Shown here piece by piece: positions 35,929-47,335 of a stretch of 64,000 nt of DNA. Under the pieces are notes generated by a model. That model had not been told where the DNA came from and did no database searches. It saw only the letters and a program-made list of their open reading frames with translations. Source of the stretch: Macrostomum hystrix (lineage: Eukaryota > Platyhelminthes > Macrostomidae); the NCBI GenBank assembly GCA_950097015.1, contig CATNEN010000024.1, positions 6,524,001-6,588,000 on the forward strand, written 5' to 3'. A program made the translations under genes and the position numbers. Numbering within the stretch: position 1 is the first letter of the stretch; the number at the start of each line of letters is the position of its first letter.

Positions 35929-38900
35929 TTATTCTTCCACGGTGCTAGTGTACGTTGTCGTGCGGGTGATGAACACGCTGCCGTCAGCCTCCTTCTTGCA
36001 CTGACACTTGCCAGCAGAGCCGTGGACGTTGCAGTTGAACTCTGTACCAGAGCTGGACGCGGTCACGCAGCTGCCATCGGCACTGAGACAGTCGGAGCGG
36101 TAGGGCCGGCTGGAGCTGGGGTCAGTGCCGCACTTGAAGTGGAAGCACATCTGCTCAGCCTTGCTCATCCACGACTGGCCTGGCTTGTACCTTTTGTTGG
36201 TGTACGGATCGACGCAGAGTCGTTCAACGTGAGTTGAGGTCTCCCAGCCGTCGGAGCCTGAGCCGCTGCCACCGCTGGTATCCGTACTGGTGCTGGTCTC
36301 AGTACTGGTCTCCGTACTGGTGCTGGTCTCAGTACTGGTGTCCGTGCTGGTGCTGGTCTCGTCGGTGCTGGAGCTCGAGCCGCGATCAGGGACGATGAGT
36401 CCAGTGCCAGCGCACTTGGAGACACGCACGAACCTGCATCCGCAGTCTGCAATGCCAATGTTTCGACATGCCATAAAAGAGAGAGATAATAAATATTTCC
36501 ACAAACTTTTCAATGAAGAATTCTGAATTCAAAACTTACGGCCAGACAACACCTTGTCCAACTCTCCGTGAGATCGCGGGAACACCCCGAAGCTAATGTC
36601 ACCGGCAACGGCCTTCTTGATGAAAGTCATGACCTGCGGTTGGCGGTTCGCGATTTTCGAGTAAAGATGAGGTTCGACCAACAAAAGTACAAGTATTACA
36701 CGACAGACACCTGGTTACAAATATGTCACCTTATTAGCGAGGCCCATTCCGAGCTGGGAGAATCGACCGCCAGTCTTGGAGGCGATGGCCTTGTACACAC
36801 CGCCATCAGTTCTGCACAGGTTTCCGGAGGCCACGGTGAAGAAGCGGATCTTCTTGCGGGCCAGAGTGTTGGCCACCGAGTCGCGAAGGTGGGCATCCTT
36901 GGCGGACGCGTCAGTGAACAGGAACAGGACGGAGTTCTGGTCCGCAGCCGCGGCGGCATCGCGCACACCTTGCAGGGCCATCTCAGGACAGTCACCACCG
37001 CCGTGAGGTCGGACGCGGCTCAGGAATGAGCGGACCTGGTGGATGTTCTTCGTCTTGAGCACGTTCCTCCTGTAGGGATCTCCGTAGGTGGCGATCACAT
37101 AGTTGTCGAAGCGCTTGTTGGCGGACAGAATGCTGTTGATGTGGTTCCTGACGGCGTTGATGACGCGGCCCATGCTGCCAGTGTCGTCGATCACGAAGAT
37201 GAGCGAGCCCTTCTTGCTGGGTCGCGGGCTGACAGGTCGGCAGGAGCAGACCTTCTTCTTGATGGATATTTCATGGCTGCCGCTCGGACAGCCCTTGCTT
37301 GGCGGTCGGACGGGCGGTCGGACGGGCGGTCGGACAGGTGGCAAAACGCCACCAGTTCCTACGCACCTGTGGCCCTTGACGAAGCGGCATCCGCAACCTG
37401 AAAAGTAAAAAATGTTTTAGTTATGCGACAAGGCAAATTCAATCCTGATGATAAAGGCGCACTTCTTTAGAAATCACCCATATTTCTTGCGCAACTCCGC
37501 ACAATGTTGGTGGAAGGTGCAAAGTAGCCAAGGCTCACTAGAATGTCTGCAGTGCGCAGGTATTTAGTCACACGAACCAGGGCAAGTTACAAGGATTTGA
37601 AACCGAGCAGCAAAGAACTTTTCATTTCGTCAATTAGGTAAAAAACGGTCGATAAATAGAGCCGCTATCCAAAGGCCACTGATCAAATCCACAAATTCAA
37701 CTTGTTTTCGAAAACTCTAAACTTTAAAATATACTTGCAGTTGTAGTTACTTAGGTATTTGCAGCTAATGCTTAGCGCTTCCAAAGGCAGTGTTGAGTCT
37801 GTTGAGTCTATTGAGATTTTAGTCTATGGACTGGGGAGACGCGGCATCCACAACAATATCTACCCCAGAAAATGCTGGTACCTTTTTTTCAGCTGGGCGA
37901 GCTGAAGCAGACTGAAATCAACCCCTTGATGCCAAATGAATTTTTTGTCATAGAATGTGAGTCGATTTCATGAAGCCCTCCCTCGCTGAGAATTCTGAAC
38001 CTAAAACACCTGTGCTACCATCACGACAGCCTTCACAAATAATTAAAAAACTTTCTGGAAATCAAAGCTGCAAACCTGCGGCACAATCACTTACGGCCAG
38101 CCAGCACTCGCGACAGCTCGCCGGCGTTACGCGGGAACACTCCGAAGCTGACGTCACCGGCGACGGCCTTCTTAATGAACGACATCACCTAAAAAGCAGA
38201 TATTGAATTTAATATATGTAGCTCATTACTTTTCTTTAGACTTTGATAAACTCAGAAAGGAAATCCGGTACATACGCTGTTAGCGAGGCCCATTCCGAGC
38301 TGGGAGAATCGACCGCCAGTCTTGGAGGCGATGGCCTTGTACACACCGCCATCAGTTCTGCACAGGTTTCCGGAGGCCACGGTGAAGAAGCGGATCTTCT
38401 TGCGGGCCAGAGTGTTGGCCACCGAGTCGCGAAGGTGGGCATCCTTGGCGGACGCGTCAGTGAACAGGAACAGGACGGAGTTCTGGTCCGCAGCCGCGGC
38501 GGCATCGCGCACACCTTGCAGGGCCATCTCAGGACAGTCACCACCGCCGTGAGGTCGGACACGGCTCAGGAATGAGCGGACCTGGTGGACGTTCTTCGTC
38601 TTGAGCACGTTCCTCCTGTAGGGATCTCCGTAGGTGGCGATCACATAGTTGTCGAAGCGCTTGTTGGCGGACAGAATGCTGTTGATGTGGTTCCTGACGG
38701 CGTTGATGACGCGGCCCATGCTGCCAGTGTCGTCGATCACGAAGATGAGCGAGCCCTTCTTGCTGGGTCGCGGGCTGACAGGTCGACAGGAGCAGACCTT
38801 CTTCTTGATGGAGATCCTTCGGGTTCCGCTCGGGCAGCGCTTGCGCGGCGGTCGGACGGGCGGTCGGACGGGCGGTCGGACAGGGGGCAAAACGCCACCA

Positions 38901-41586
38901 GTTCCTACGCACCTGTGGCCCTTGACGAAGCGGCATCCGCAATCTAAAAAGAGATCGAGACGTTAGTCGAGTTCAACGTGGTTGTACTCGTTCATCAAGG
39001 ATAGTGTTTGGAGAATTGTAGTTTCTTGTTCTTCCTTCCCAATTTATTTTTCATATCTTATATTTTGTGTGTTTTGTTTTACAGAATTTTCAATTAGAAA
39101 TAGCTCATTATTCCCTTTTGTGCATTGAAACAACACAAAAAGGTAGAAATTGCTGTCTCGATCAGGTAAGTGTCATTTATGATCGCAATCTCCAAGAGAG
39201 AGAGACCTCAAAAATGTTTTTGCTATGATTTAGAATCCTAAATTTAATAAAAGGTGAATAGGTCGCTTTCTGCAAATATATATACCAGTATTTAAGCCCA
39301 CACAATGCAAGTGAGGGGCAATAAAAACTCAGATAATAATTTAAACACACAGCACAACATGATCCGCTACTAAATTAAGCCGAATTGCACAAGTCTTCCA
39401 GTGACGAAGCATCAAAGTGTATTGAGTGAGTCTTTAGTGCCAGTCAGCGCATGAATTGGGTGAAATGTACTCTCATATAAAATGTTTAGTTAAGGCACTA
39501 CGGGAGGCTCAATCAGGGACTCCGTAGCGAATGATTGACGATTCAAGAGGATCATTATATTTACTGCAGTAAACAGAAATCAGGGCAACACTTACGGCCA
39601 GCCAGCACTCGCGACAGCTCGCCGGCGTTACGCGGGAACACTCCGAAGCTGACGTCTCCGGCGACGGCCTTCTTAATGAACGACATCACCTAAAAAGCAG
39701 ATATTGAATTTAATATATGTAGCTCATTACTTTTCTTTAGACTTTGATAAACTCAGAAAGGAAATCCGGTACATACGCTGTTAGCGAGGCCCATTCCGAG
39801 CTGGGAGAATCGACCGCCAGTCTTGGAGGCGATGGCCTTGTACACACCGCCATCAGTTCTGCACAGGTTTCCGGAGGCCACGGTGAAGAAGCGGATCTTC
39901 TTGCGGGCCAGAGTGTTGGCCACCGAGTCGCGAAGGTGGGCATCCTTGGCGGACGCGTCAGTGAACAGGAACAGGACGGAGTTCTGGTCCGCAGCCGCGG
40001 CGGCATCGCGCACACCTTGCAGGGCCATCTCAGGACAGTCACCACCGCCGTGAGGTCGGACACGGCTCAGGAATGAGCGGACCTGGTGGATGTTCTTCGT
40101 CTTGAGCACGTTCCTCCTGTAGGGATCTCCGTAGGTGGCGATCACATAGTTGTCGAAGCGCTTGTTGGCGGACAGAATGCTGTTGATGTGGTTCCTGACG
40201 GCGTTGATGACGCGGCCCATGCTGCCAGTGTCGTCGATCACGAAGATGAGCGAGCCCTTCTTGCTGGGTCGCGGGCTGACAGGTCGGCAGGAGCAGACCT
40301 TCTTCTTGATGGAGATCCTTCGGGTTCCGCTCGGGCAGCGCTTGCTCGGTGGTCGGACGGGCGGTCGGACGGGCGGTCGGACAGGTGGCAAAACGCCACC
40401 AGTTCCGACACACTTTCGGTCCTTGACAGTCCGGCATCCGCAATCTATGGAAGCAAGAATAGGAGAGCATCTTGCGAATGAATCGAAAATTCCAATCACT
40501 TTTTTTTCAATCGCATTGGAATTCGTGGATTATGTTATGAATGGAAAAAACCGTATATTACAATTTTAGGTAGGTACAAGGTATGACGTAAAGCTCGATG
40601 CCCACAGCCATTGTTTCGACTCAAGGTATTGCAAAGATAAAAACAACACTTACGGCCAGCAAGCACCCGAGACAATTCACCGGGGTTACGCGGGAACACT
40701 CCGAAGCTGACGTCTCCAGCAACTGCCTTCCTGATGAACGTCATCACCTGCAATTAAAGTGACGATATAGTTTTGAATACAAAGTTGTCTTAACGACGAT
40801 GCAGAGCCGAACTTTTGTTAAGGTAAAGGAAATCCGGTACATACGCTATTAGCGAGGCCCATTCCGAGCTGGGAGAATCGACCGCCAGTCTTGGAGGCGA
40901 TGGCCTTGTACACACCGCCATCAGTTCTGCACAGGTTTCCGGAGGCCACGGTGAAGAAGCGGATCTTCTTGCGGGCCAGAGTGTTGGCCACCGAGTCGCG
41001 AAGGTGGGCATCCTTGGCGGATGCGTCAGTGAACAGGAACAGGACGGAGTTCTGGTCCGCAGCCGCGGCGGCATCGCGCACACCTTGCAGGGCCATCTCA
41101 GGACAGTCACCACCGCCGTGAGGTCGGACACGGCTCAGGAATGAGCGGACCTGGTGGATGTTCTTCGTCTTGAGCACGTTCCTCCTGTAGGGATCTCCGT
41201 AGGTGGCGATCACATAGTTGTCGAAGCGCTTGTTGGCGGACAGAATGCTGTTGATGTGGTTCCTGACGGCGTTGATGACGCGGCCCATGCTGCCAGTGTC
41301 GTCGATCACGAAGATGAGCGAGCCCTTCTTGCTGGGTCGCGGGCTGACAGGTCTGCAGGAGCAGACTCGTTTGTTAGTGGTGACCGGCCGACTTCCATCG
41401 GAGCATCCTAGAGAAGAAGGTGAGAAAAATAACAGGCATAAATTTGACAGCAGGTAAATTCTCTTGTTCATACAGTACCCTAGCTAATTAAACAGCATCT
41501 TTCTGCAACTTACTTGGCATGCTTCGCCCCTCGGTCACCGCCAGGATGACCAGGGCCAGCGCCAGAACTTTCAGCAGCTGACGCAT
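35929..41586 (-). CDS. Secreted protein with four near-identical hemicentin-type vWA domains, ten-exon model (1177 aa)
   Basis: Exons (minus): 41514-41586, 40845-41407, 40654-40747, 39777-40444, 39596-39689, 38276-38943, 38095-38188, 36730-37397, 36540-36633, 35929-36446; phases agree throughout (3534 nt). Exon 1 is a signal peptide (MRQLLKVLALALVILAVTEG). The vWA exon occurs four times and each begins with a Cys pair region (VCSCRPVSPRPSKKG), then FVIDDTGSMG (MIDAS motif), GGGDCPEMALQGV and FTDASAKDAHL, as in hemicentin-type vWA domains. Each is followed by a 94-nt exon (FIKKAVAGDVSFGVFPR). Copies 2-4 add CGCR and a VRPP-repeat linker. The last exon has a Ser/Thr repeat stretch (TSTSTDTST type) and a Cys-rich C-terminus. 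The expected role is extracellular matrix, mucus or adhesive secretion; this is inferred. The 668+94 nt modules are almost identical in DNA, including silent sites. Confidence 0.88.
37800..37915 (-). mobile_element. SINE fragment, copy D, in a vWA-gene intron
   Basis: Shares ctatggactggggagacg, then ctaccccagaaaatgctggtacc and cagctgggcgagctgaag, with the core of copy A. The tRNA head and distal end are missing. It lies in the intron 37398-38094. Confidence 0.65.
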
Positions 41587-42784
41587 TAGCAGTTCTCAGT
41601 TGAAATTCAGCTCTAACTCAACTGGACGAATTTCGTTTCAATTTTACGCGCCCCTGTTTTGGCCCCACGCGAGCCTTTTTATTAGCTTCTGGCGCAGTGT
41701 CAGTTGTCTTGGCGACCCCTCTTGAGGCAGCCTCTCTCACCCCAGCTGCGGTGCCCTCCTCCAACGGCACGTTTTTGCTGCACGAGCCACCGAATACTCT
41801 TCGGCTATTGTGCTTGTTTCCATTTTTCTCGGTGTAATTAGCCTGATATGTCTATGGCTGGGCTTACGAGCTTCGGTGCTGTGTAATTTGCTTCATTTTC
41901 TGTCAGCCACGGTTTGGGAGGCGGTGACTATGAATTCGAGCGATGCTAACCCCATGCGTGTGCCATTGTGCAACACTTCGCGCAAAGCATTCAACCGTGG
42001 AAACAAGAGAGAGAGAGTTGAGTGCTGCGGACCCCTCCCTCCTGGACAAAATGCAACTGCTTCAAAAGGCCAATAAAAGATTACAAGGGTAAACCATTCA
42101 GCTATATCTCACTCTGCGCATGCGAACACGTGCCTAGCAGCTGGCTCGCTTGTCTGCTGCTGCTGTTGTTGTTGTTCGGCCGACACGGAATTCGTTTGCA
42201 GCTCGTGAACATTTAAATCAGAGCATTCCGCTGCAAGTTAATCTATTATCGCATTTAGGGTCACGAAGAAGCCGTTTACTTTGCTCAATTATAACTGCTT
42301 TGTTATCGTAAAGTAGATTGATAATTGATGATCGATGATGATGTGCATTTGCGAGGCCTCAGTTTTAGTTTTGGGACAGTGACAGAAGAGGGCACTCAAA
42401 GCAAAACTTTGGCAGCTAGCAAAGCAAACCAATAAAAATAAGATGCTGCTTCTACAACGCTTTGCCGCGAGCAAAATGTGCTCGTGTTAGGCTTCTCAAA
42501 CAAGAACTATAATTGGCCAAATTGGGCCAAGCTCAGTGGGCCAAATTGCAAAAATATGAAATGTTTCTATTGAACCATGTGCCGCTCGCTGCTAAAGACG
42601 AAGCGAAGAATAGAACAATGAGACATTCTAGAAAATTCCGAAAGCAAAAAATTACATAAAAACGCAAAGGCTTTCTTTTTGAGGTCTGAGATAAAAGGTT
42701 CTAAGTTTCAACAAGGGTTTTTATAAGAGGCCGAACAGAGCTCAAAGAAAATTAGCTGAATCGCGACAGCGAAGACTGAGTTAT
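41587..42784. other. Upstream region of the vWA gene
   Basis: Contains the candidate core promoter at 41674-41684. No gene is recognised in the rest. Confidence 0.4.
41674..41684 (-). promoter_or_regulatory. Candidate TATA box of the vWA gene
   Basis: TAATAAAAAGG on the minus strand, about 90 nt upstream of the ATG at 41586, in a GC-rich context. A start site about 30 nt downstream (near 41645) would give a 60-nt leader, similar to the cathepsin L gene. Confidence 0.4.
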
Positions 42785-43050
42785 AGCTGGAATCGTAGCA
42801 GGAATCGTAGCAAGGCTAGCTAGAATCGTAGCAGGAATGGTAGACAGAAACCTCACCGGAGTCGTGGCTGGAATCTTAGCAGGAATCGTAGCTAGAATCG
42901 CAGCAGAAGCTACAGCTGGAATCTTAGCAGGAATCGTAGCTAGAATCGCAGCAGAAGCTACAGCTGGAATCTTAGCAGGAATCGTAGCTAGAATCGCAGC
43001 AGAAGCTACAGCTGGAATCTTAGCAGGAATCGTAGCTAGAATCGCAGCTG
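42785..43050. repeat. 48 bp minisatellite
   Basis: About four copies of a 48-bp unit containing aatcttagcaggaatcgtag and ctagaatcgcagcagaagct, preceded by degenerate gaatcgtagcagg units. The 48-bp unit looks built from four diverged 12-bp pieces. A frame across it (42837-43055) encodes a 16-residue Ala/Ile repeat, probably by chance. Confidence 0.9.
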
Positions 43051-43383
43051 ACTAATTTATCTGCCAACGATTAAAAATTGAAGTTTGAGACACTCAAAAG
43101 TTAATTTTTTACTCGTGCAAGATGTTTATGTAAAAAATAGGGCCAATATAAATCAATACACGTACGAGCGAATATATATTAAATCATCACTCAGTAGTTC
43201 AGAATATATACAACAGCAGCAGGATCAATAGCTATATTGGCACAGACCGACCAAAGAAAGAAAAACACTAATTTAATAGAAATTAAAGCACAGATAATTA
43301 CTAAGAGGCGAATCGCATTAAAACTAGACCGAGATTTCAGAATCATTGTGCAAAAATAGACGCATATCCCTTGTCATAATTAT
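43051..43383. other. AT-rich spacer between arrays
   Basis: No gene or repeat recognised. Confidence 0.4.
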
Positions 43384-45672
43384 AGTCCAGTCTGTTGTAA
43401 TAGCAGCAACCCACACTCTTCTAGTCTGTTGTGATAGCAGCAACCCACACTCTTCTAGTCTGTTGTGGGAGCAGCAACCCACACTCTTCTAGTCTGTTGT
43501 AATAGCAGCAACCCACACTCTTCTAGTCTGTTGTGATAGCAGCAACCCACACTCTTCTAGTCTGCTGTGATAGCAGCAACCCACACTCTTCTAGTCTGTT
43601 GTGAGAGCAGCAACCCACACTCTTCTAGTCTGTTGTGAGAGCAGCAACCCACACTCTTCTAGTCTGTTGTGATAGCAGCAACCCACACTCTTCTAGTCTG
43701 TTGTGAGAGCAGCAACCCACACTCTTCTAGTCTGTTGTGATAGCAGCAACCCACACTCTTCTAGTCTATTGTGATAGCAGCAACCCACACTCTTCTAGTC
43801 TGTTGTGAGAGCAGCAACCCACACTCTTCTAGTCTGTTGTGGGAGCAGCAACCCACACTCTTCTAGTCTGTTGTGAGAGCAGCAACCCACACTCTTCTAG
43901 TCTGTTGTGAGAGCAGCAACCCACACTCTTCTAGTCTATTGTGATAGCAGCAACCCACACTCTTCTAGTCTGTTGTGAGAGCAGCAACCCACACTCTTCT
44001 AGTCTGTTGTGATAGCAGCAACCCACACTCTTCTAGTCTGTTGTGATGGCAGCAACCCACACTCTTCTAGTCTGTTGTGATAGCAGCAACCCACACTCTT
44101 CTAGTCTGTTGTGAGAGCAGCAACCCACACTCTTCTAGTCTGTTGTGAGAGCAGCAACCCACACTCTTCTAGTCTGTTGTGAGAGCAGCAACCCACACTC
44201 TTCTAGTCTGTTGTGAGAGCAGCAACCCACACTCTTCTAGTCTGTTGTGATAGCAGCAACCCACACTCTTCTAGTCTGTTGTGATAGCAGCAACCCACAC
44301 TCTTCTAGTCTGTTGTGAGAGCAGCAACCCACACTCTTCTAGTCTGTTGTGAGAGCAGCAACCCACACTCTTCTAGTCTGTTGTGATAGCAGCAACCCAC
44401 ACTCTTCTAGTCTGTTATGAGAGCAGCAACCCACACTCTTCTAGTCTGTTGTGATAGCAGCAACCCACTCTTCTAGTCTGTTGTGAGAGCAGCAACCCAC
44501 ACTCTTCTAGTCTGTTGTGAGAGCAGCAACCCACACTCTTCTAGTCTGTTGTGATAGCAGCAACCCACACTCTTCTAGTCTGTTGTGATGTCAGCAACCC
44601 ACACTCTTCTAGTCTGCTGTGATAGCAGCAACCCACACTCTTCTAGTCTGTTGTGAGAGCAGCAACCCACACTCTTCTAGTCTGTTGTGAGAGCAGCAAC
44701 CCACACTCTTCTAGTCTGTTGTGAGAGCAGCAACCCACACTCTTCTAGTCTGTTGTGATAGCAGCAACCCACACTCATCTAGTCTGTTGTGATAGCAGCA
44801 ACCCACACTCTTCTAGTCTGTTGTGAGAGCAGCAACCCACACTCTTCTAGTCTGTTGTGAGAGCAGCAACCCACACTCTTCTAGTCTGTTGTGATAGCAG
44901 CAACCCACACTCTTCTAGTCTGTTGTGATAGCAGCAACCCACACTCTTCTAGTCTGTTGTGAGAGCAGCAACCCACACTCTTCTAGTCTGTTGTGAGAGC
45001 AGCAACCCACACTCTTCTAGTCTGTTGTGATAGCAGCAACCCACACTCTTCTAGTCTGTTATGAGAGCAGCAACCCACACTCTTCTAGTCTGTTGTGATA
45101 GCAGCAACCCACTCTTCTAGTCTGTTGTGAGAGCAGCAACCCACACTCTTCTAGTCTGTTGTGAGAGCAGCAACCCACACTCTTCTAGTCTGTTGTGATA
45201 GCAGCAACCCACACTCTTCTAGTCTGTTGTGATGTCAGCAACCCACACTCTTCTAGTCTGCTGTGATAGCAGCAACCCACACTCTTCTAGTCTGTTGTGA
45301 GAGCAGCAACCCACACTCTTCTAGTCTGTTGTGAGAGCAGCAACCCACACTCTTCTAGTCTGTTGTGAGAGCAGCAACCCACACTCTTCTAGTCTGTTGT
45401 GATAGCAGCAACCCACACTCATCTAGTCTGTTGTGATAGCAGCAACCCACACTCTTCTAGTCTGCTGTGATAGCAGCAACCCACACTCTCCTAGTCTGCT
45501 GTGAGAGCAGCAACCCACACTCTTCTAGTCTGTTGTGATAGCAGCAACCCACACTCTTCTAGTCTGCTGTGATAGCAGCAACCCACACTCTTCTAGTCTG
45601 CTGTGATAGCAGCAACCCACACTCTCCTAGTCTGCTGTGATAGCAGCAACCCACACTCTTCTAGTCTGTTGT
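43384..45672. repeat. 34 bp satellite with 644 bp higher-order period
   Basis: About 67 copies of a 34-bp unit (tctagtctgttgtgatagca then gcaacccacactct), highly uniform. Diagnostic variants (tctgttatgag, cccactcttc deletion, gatgtcagc, actcatct) recur exactly 644 bp apart, for example 44411/45055 and 44773/45417. A block of about 19 units was therefore duplicated recently. Confidence 0.97.
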
Positions 45673-46269
45673 GATAGCAACATACTACCAAATAAAGTAC
45701 TGTAATCATGTGTCAATTTTTTTGAATAATGTATCTTACACCGATAGCTTCTGAAACCAATTTAATATCGAAGACAAGTATACAGGCATTTCACCTTCAG
45801 CATTCAGTAACAAGCCATTGTTAGTGTTGATATTAAAAAACTAAAAAACTACATAGCAGCGAAGCAGAAGAGCAATATAGCAAGCAGACATGATGGGACC
45901 ATAATCTTGTAATGCAAATATTAGTAAGAAATATAGATCACGAAAATACTGATAAAAACATATGAAGATTCGCGGCAAGCACAGCGAATTCATTCATACG
46001 GCCAAAGTGGATAAAAGTGCATTGTGAAATAACAGGAAAGTTTCTGGTACAGGGTACGCTACAGTTTAAAATCTTAATTAAAAAATACAAAGATTTGAAT
46101 CGACATTAAAATAGCATCTATTAGGAAAAAATAAAAGAATAGGAACCTTATTTTGTGCATTAGTGGAACTAATAATCGAAAATTGGTTGAACTAATGCTC
46201 AAAAACTTATCAAAGAATAGCGTGTGGCTCATATTTAGGCGATTTCAAAACATTCTAGCTCGTACTTAG
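45673..46269. other. AT-rich spacer between arrays
   Basis: No gene or repeat array recognised. Confidence 0.4.
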
Positions 46270-47235
46270 AGTCGTCGAATCATGAATCGAAGGATTATGA
46301 ATTGACAAATCATGAATCGAAGGATTATGAATTGACAAATCATGAATCGAAGGGTTATGAATTGACAAATCATGAATCGAAGGGTCATGAATCGACAAGT
46401 CACGAATCGGAGGGTAATGAATAGATGAATCATGAATCGAAGGGTTATGAATTGACAAATCATGAATCGAAGGGTAATGAATTGACAAATCATGAATCGA
46501 AGGGTAATGAATTGACAAATCATGAATCGAAGGGTTGTGAATTGACAAATCGTGAATCGAAGGGTAATGAATTGACAAATCATGAATCGAAGGGTTATGA
46601 ATAGACGAATCATGAATCGAAGGGTTATGAATCGACAAGTCACGAATCGAAGGGTCATGAATCGACAAATCATGAATTGAAGGGTAATGAATTGACAAAT
46701 CATGAATTGAAGGGTAATGAATTGACAAATCATGAATTGAAGGGTTATGAATTGACAAATCATGAATTGAAGGGTTATGAATTGACAAATCATGAATTGA
46801 AGGGTAATGAATCGACAAATCATGAATCGAAGGGTTATGAATTGACAAATCATGAATCGAAGGGTCATGAATCGACAAGTCACGAATCGGAGGGTAATGA
46901 ATAGATGAATCATGAATCGAAGGGTTATGAATCGACAAATCATGAATTGAAGGGTTATGAATCGACAAATCATGAATTGAAGGGTTAAGAATCGACAAAT
47001 CATGAATTGAAGGGTTAAGAATCGACAAATCATGAATTGAAGGGTTAAGAATCGACAAATCATGAATTGAAGGGTTGTGAATCGACAAATCATGAATTGA
47101 AGGGTTAAGAATCGACAAATCATGAATTGAAGGGTTAAGAATCGACAAATCATGAATTGAAGGGTTAAGAATCGACGAATCATGAATCGAAGGGTTATGA
47201 ATCGACAAATCATGAATTGAAGGGTTAAGAATCGA
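46270..47235. repeat. 30 bp satellite with 480 bp higher-order period
   Basis: About 32 copies of a 30-bp unit (gaattgacaaatcatgaatc then gaagggttat). A variant block (gtcacgaatcggagg then aatagatgaatc) recurs 480 bp apart (about 46395 and 46875), that is 16 units. The period is divisible by three, so 300-codon frames occur on the minus strand; these are not genes. Confidence 0.96.
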
Positions 47236-47335
47236 CGAATCTTAAGTTGACTAAATTTGAGTCATAAGAAATCCCAATGACTCTCTCACTAAAACAGGGA
47301 ACCTCAGAACTCCAGCCAATTAAACGTCGCGCCCA

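Noticed and set aside
36715-41411. Plus-strand frames of 76-153 codons repeated across the vWA exons
   Set aside because: Antisense shadows of the four vWA exons; they repeat only because the exons do.
42837-43055. 73-codon frame with 16-residue Ala/Ile repeat
   Set aside because: Would be an interesting helical repeat, but only four units, no signal or splice support, and it matches the DNA repeat exactly.
43384-45672. CRISPR array
   Set aside because: Units are contiguous with no unique spacers, and the genome is eukaryotic; the same applies to all arrays here.
46255-47213. Two frames of about 315 codons on the minus strand
   Set aside because: 30-bp array artefacts.
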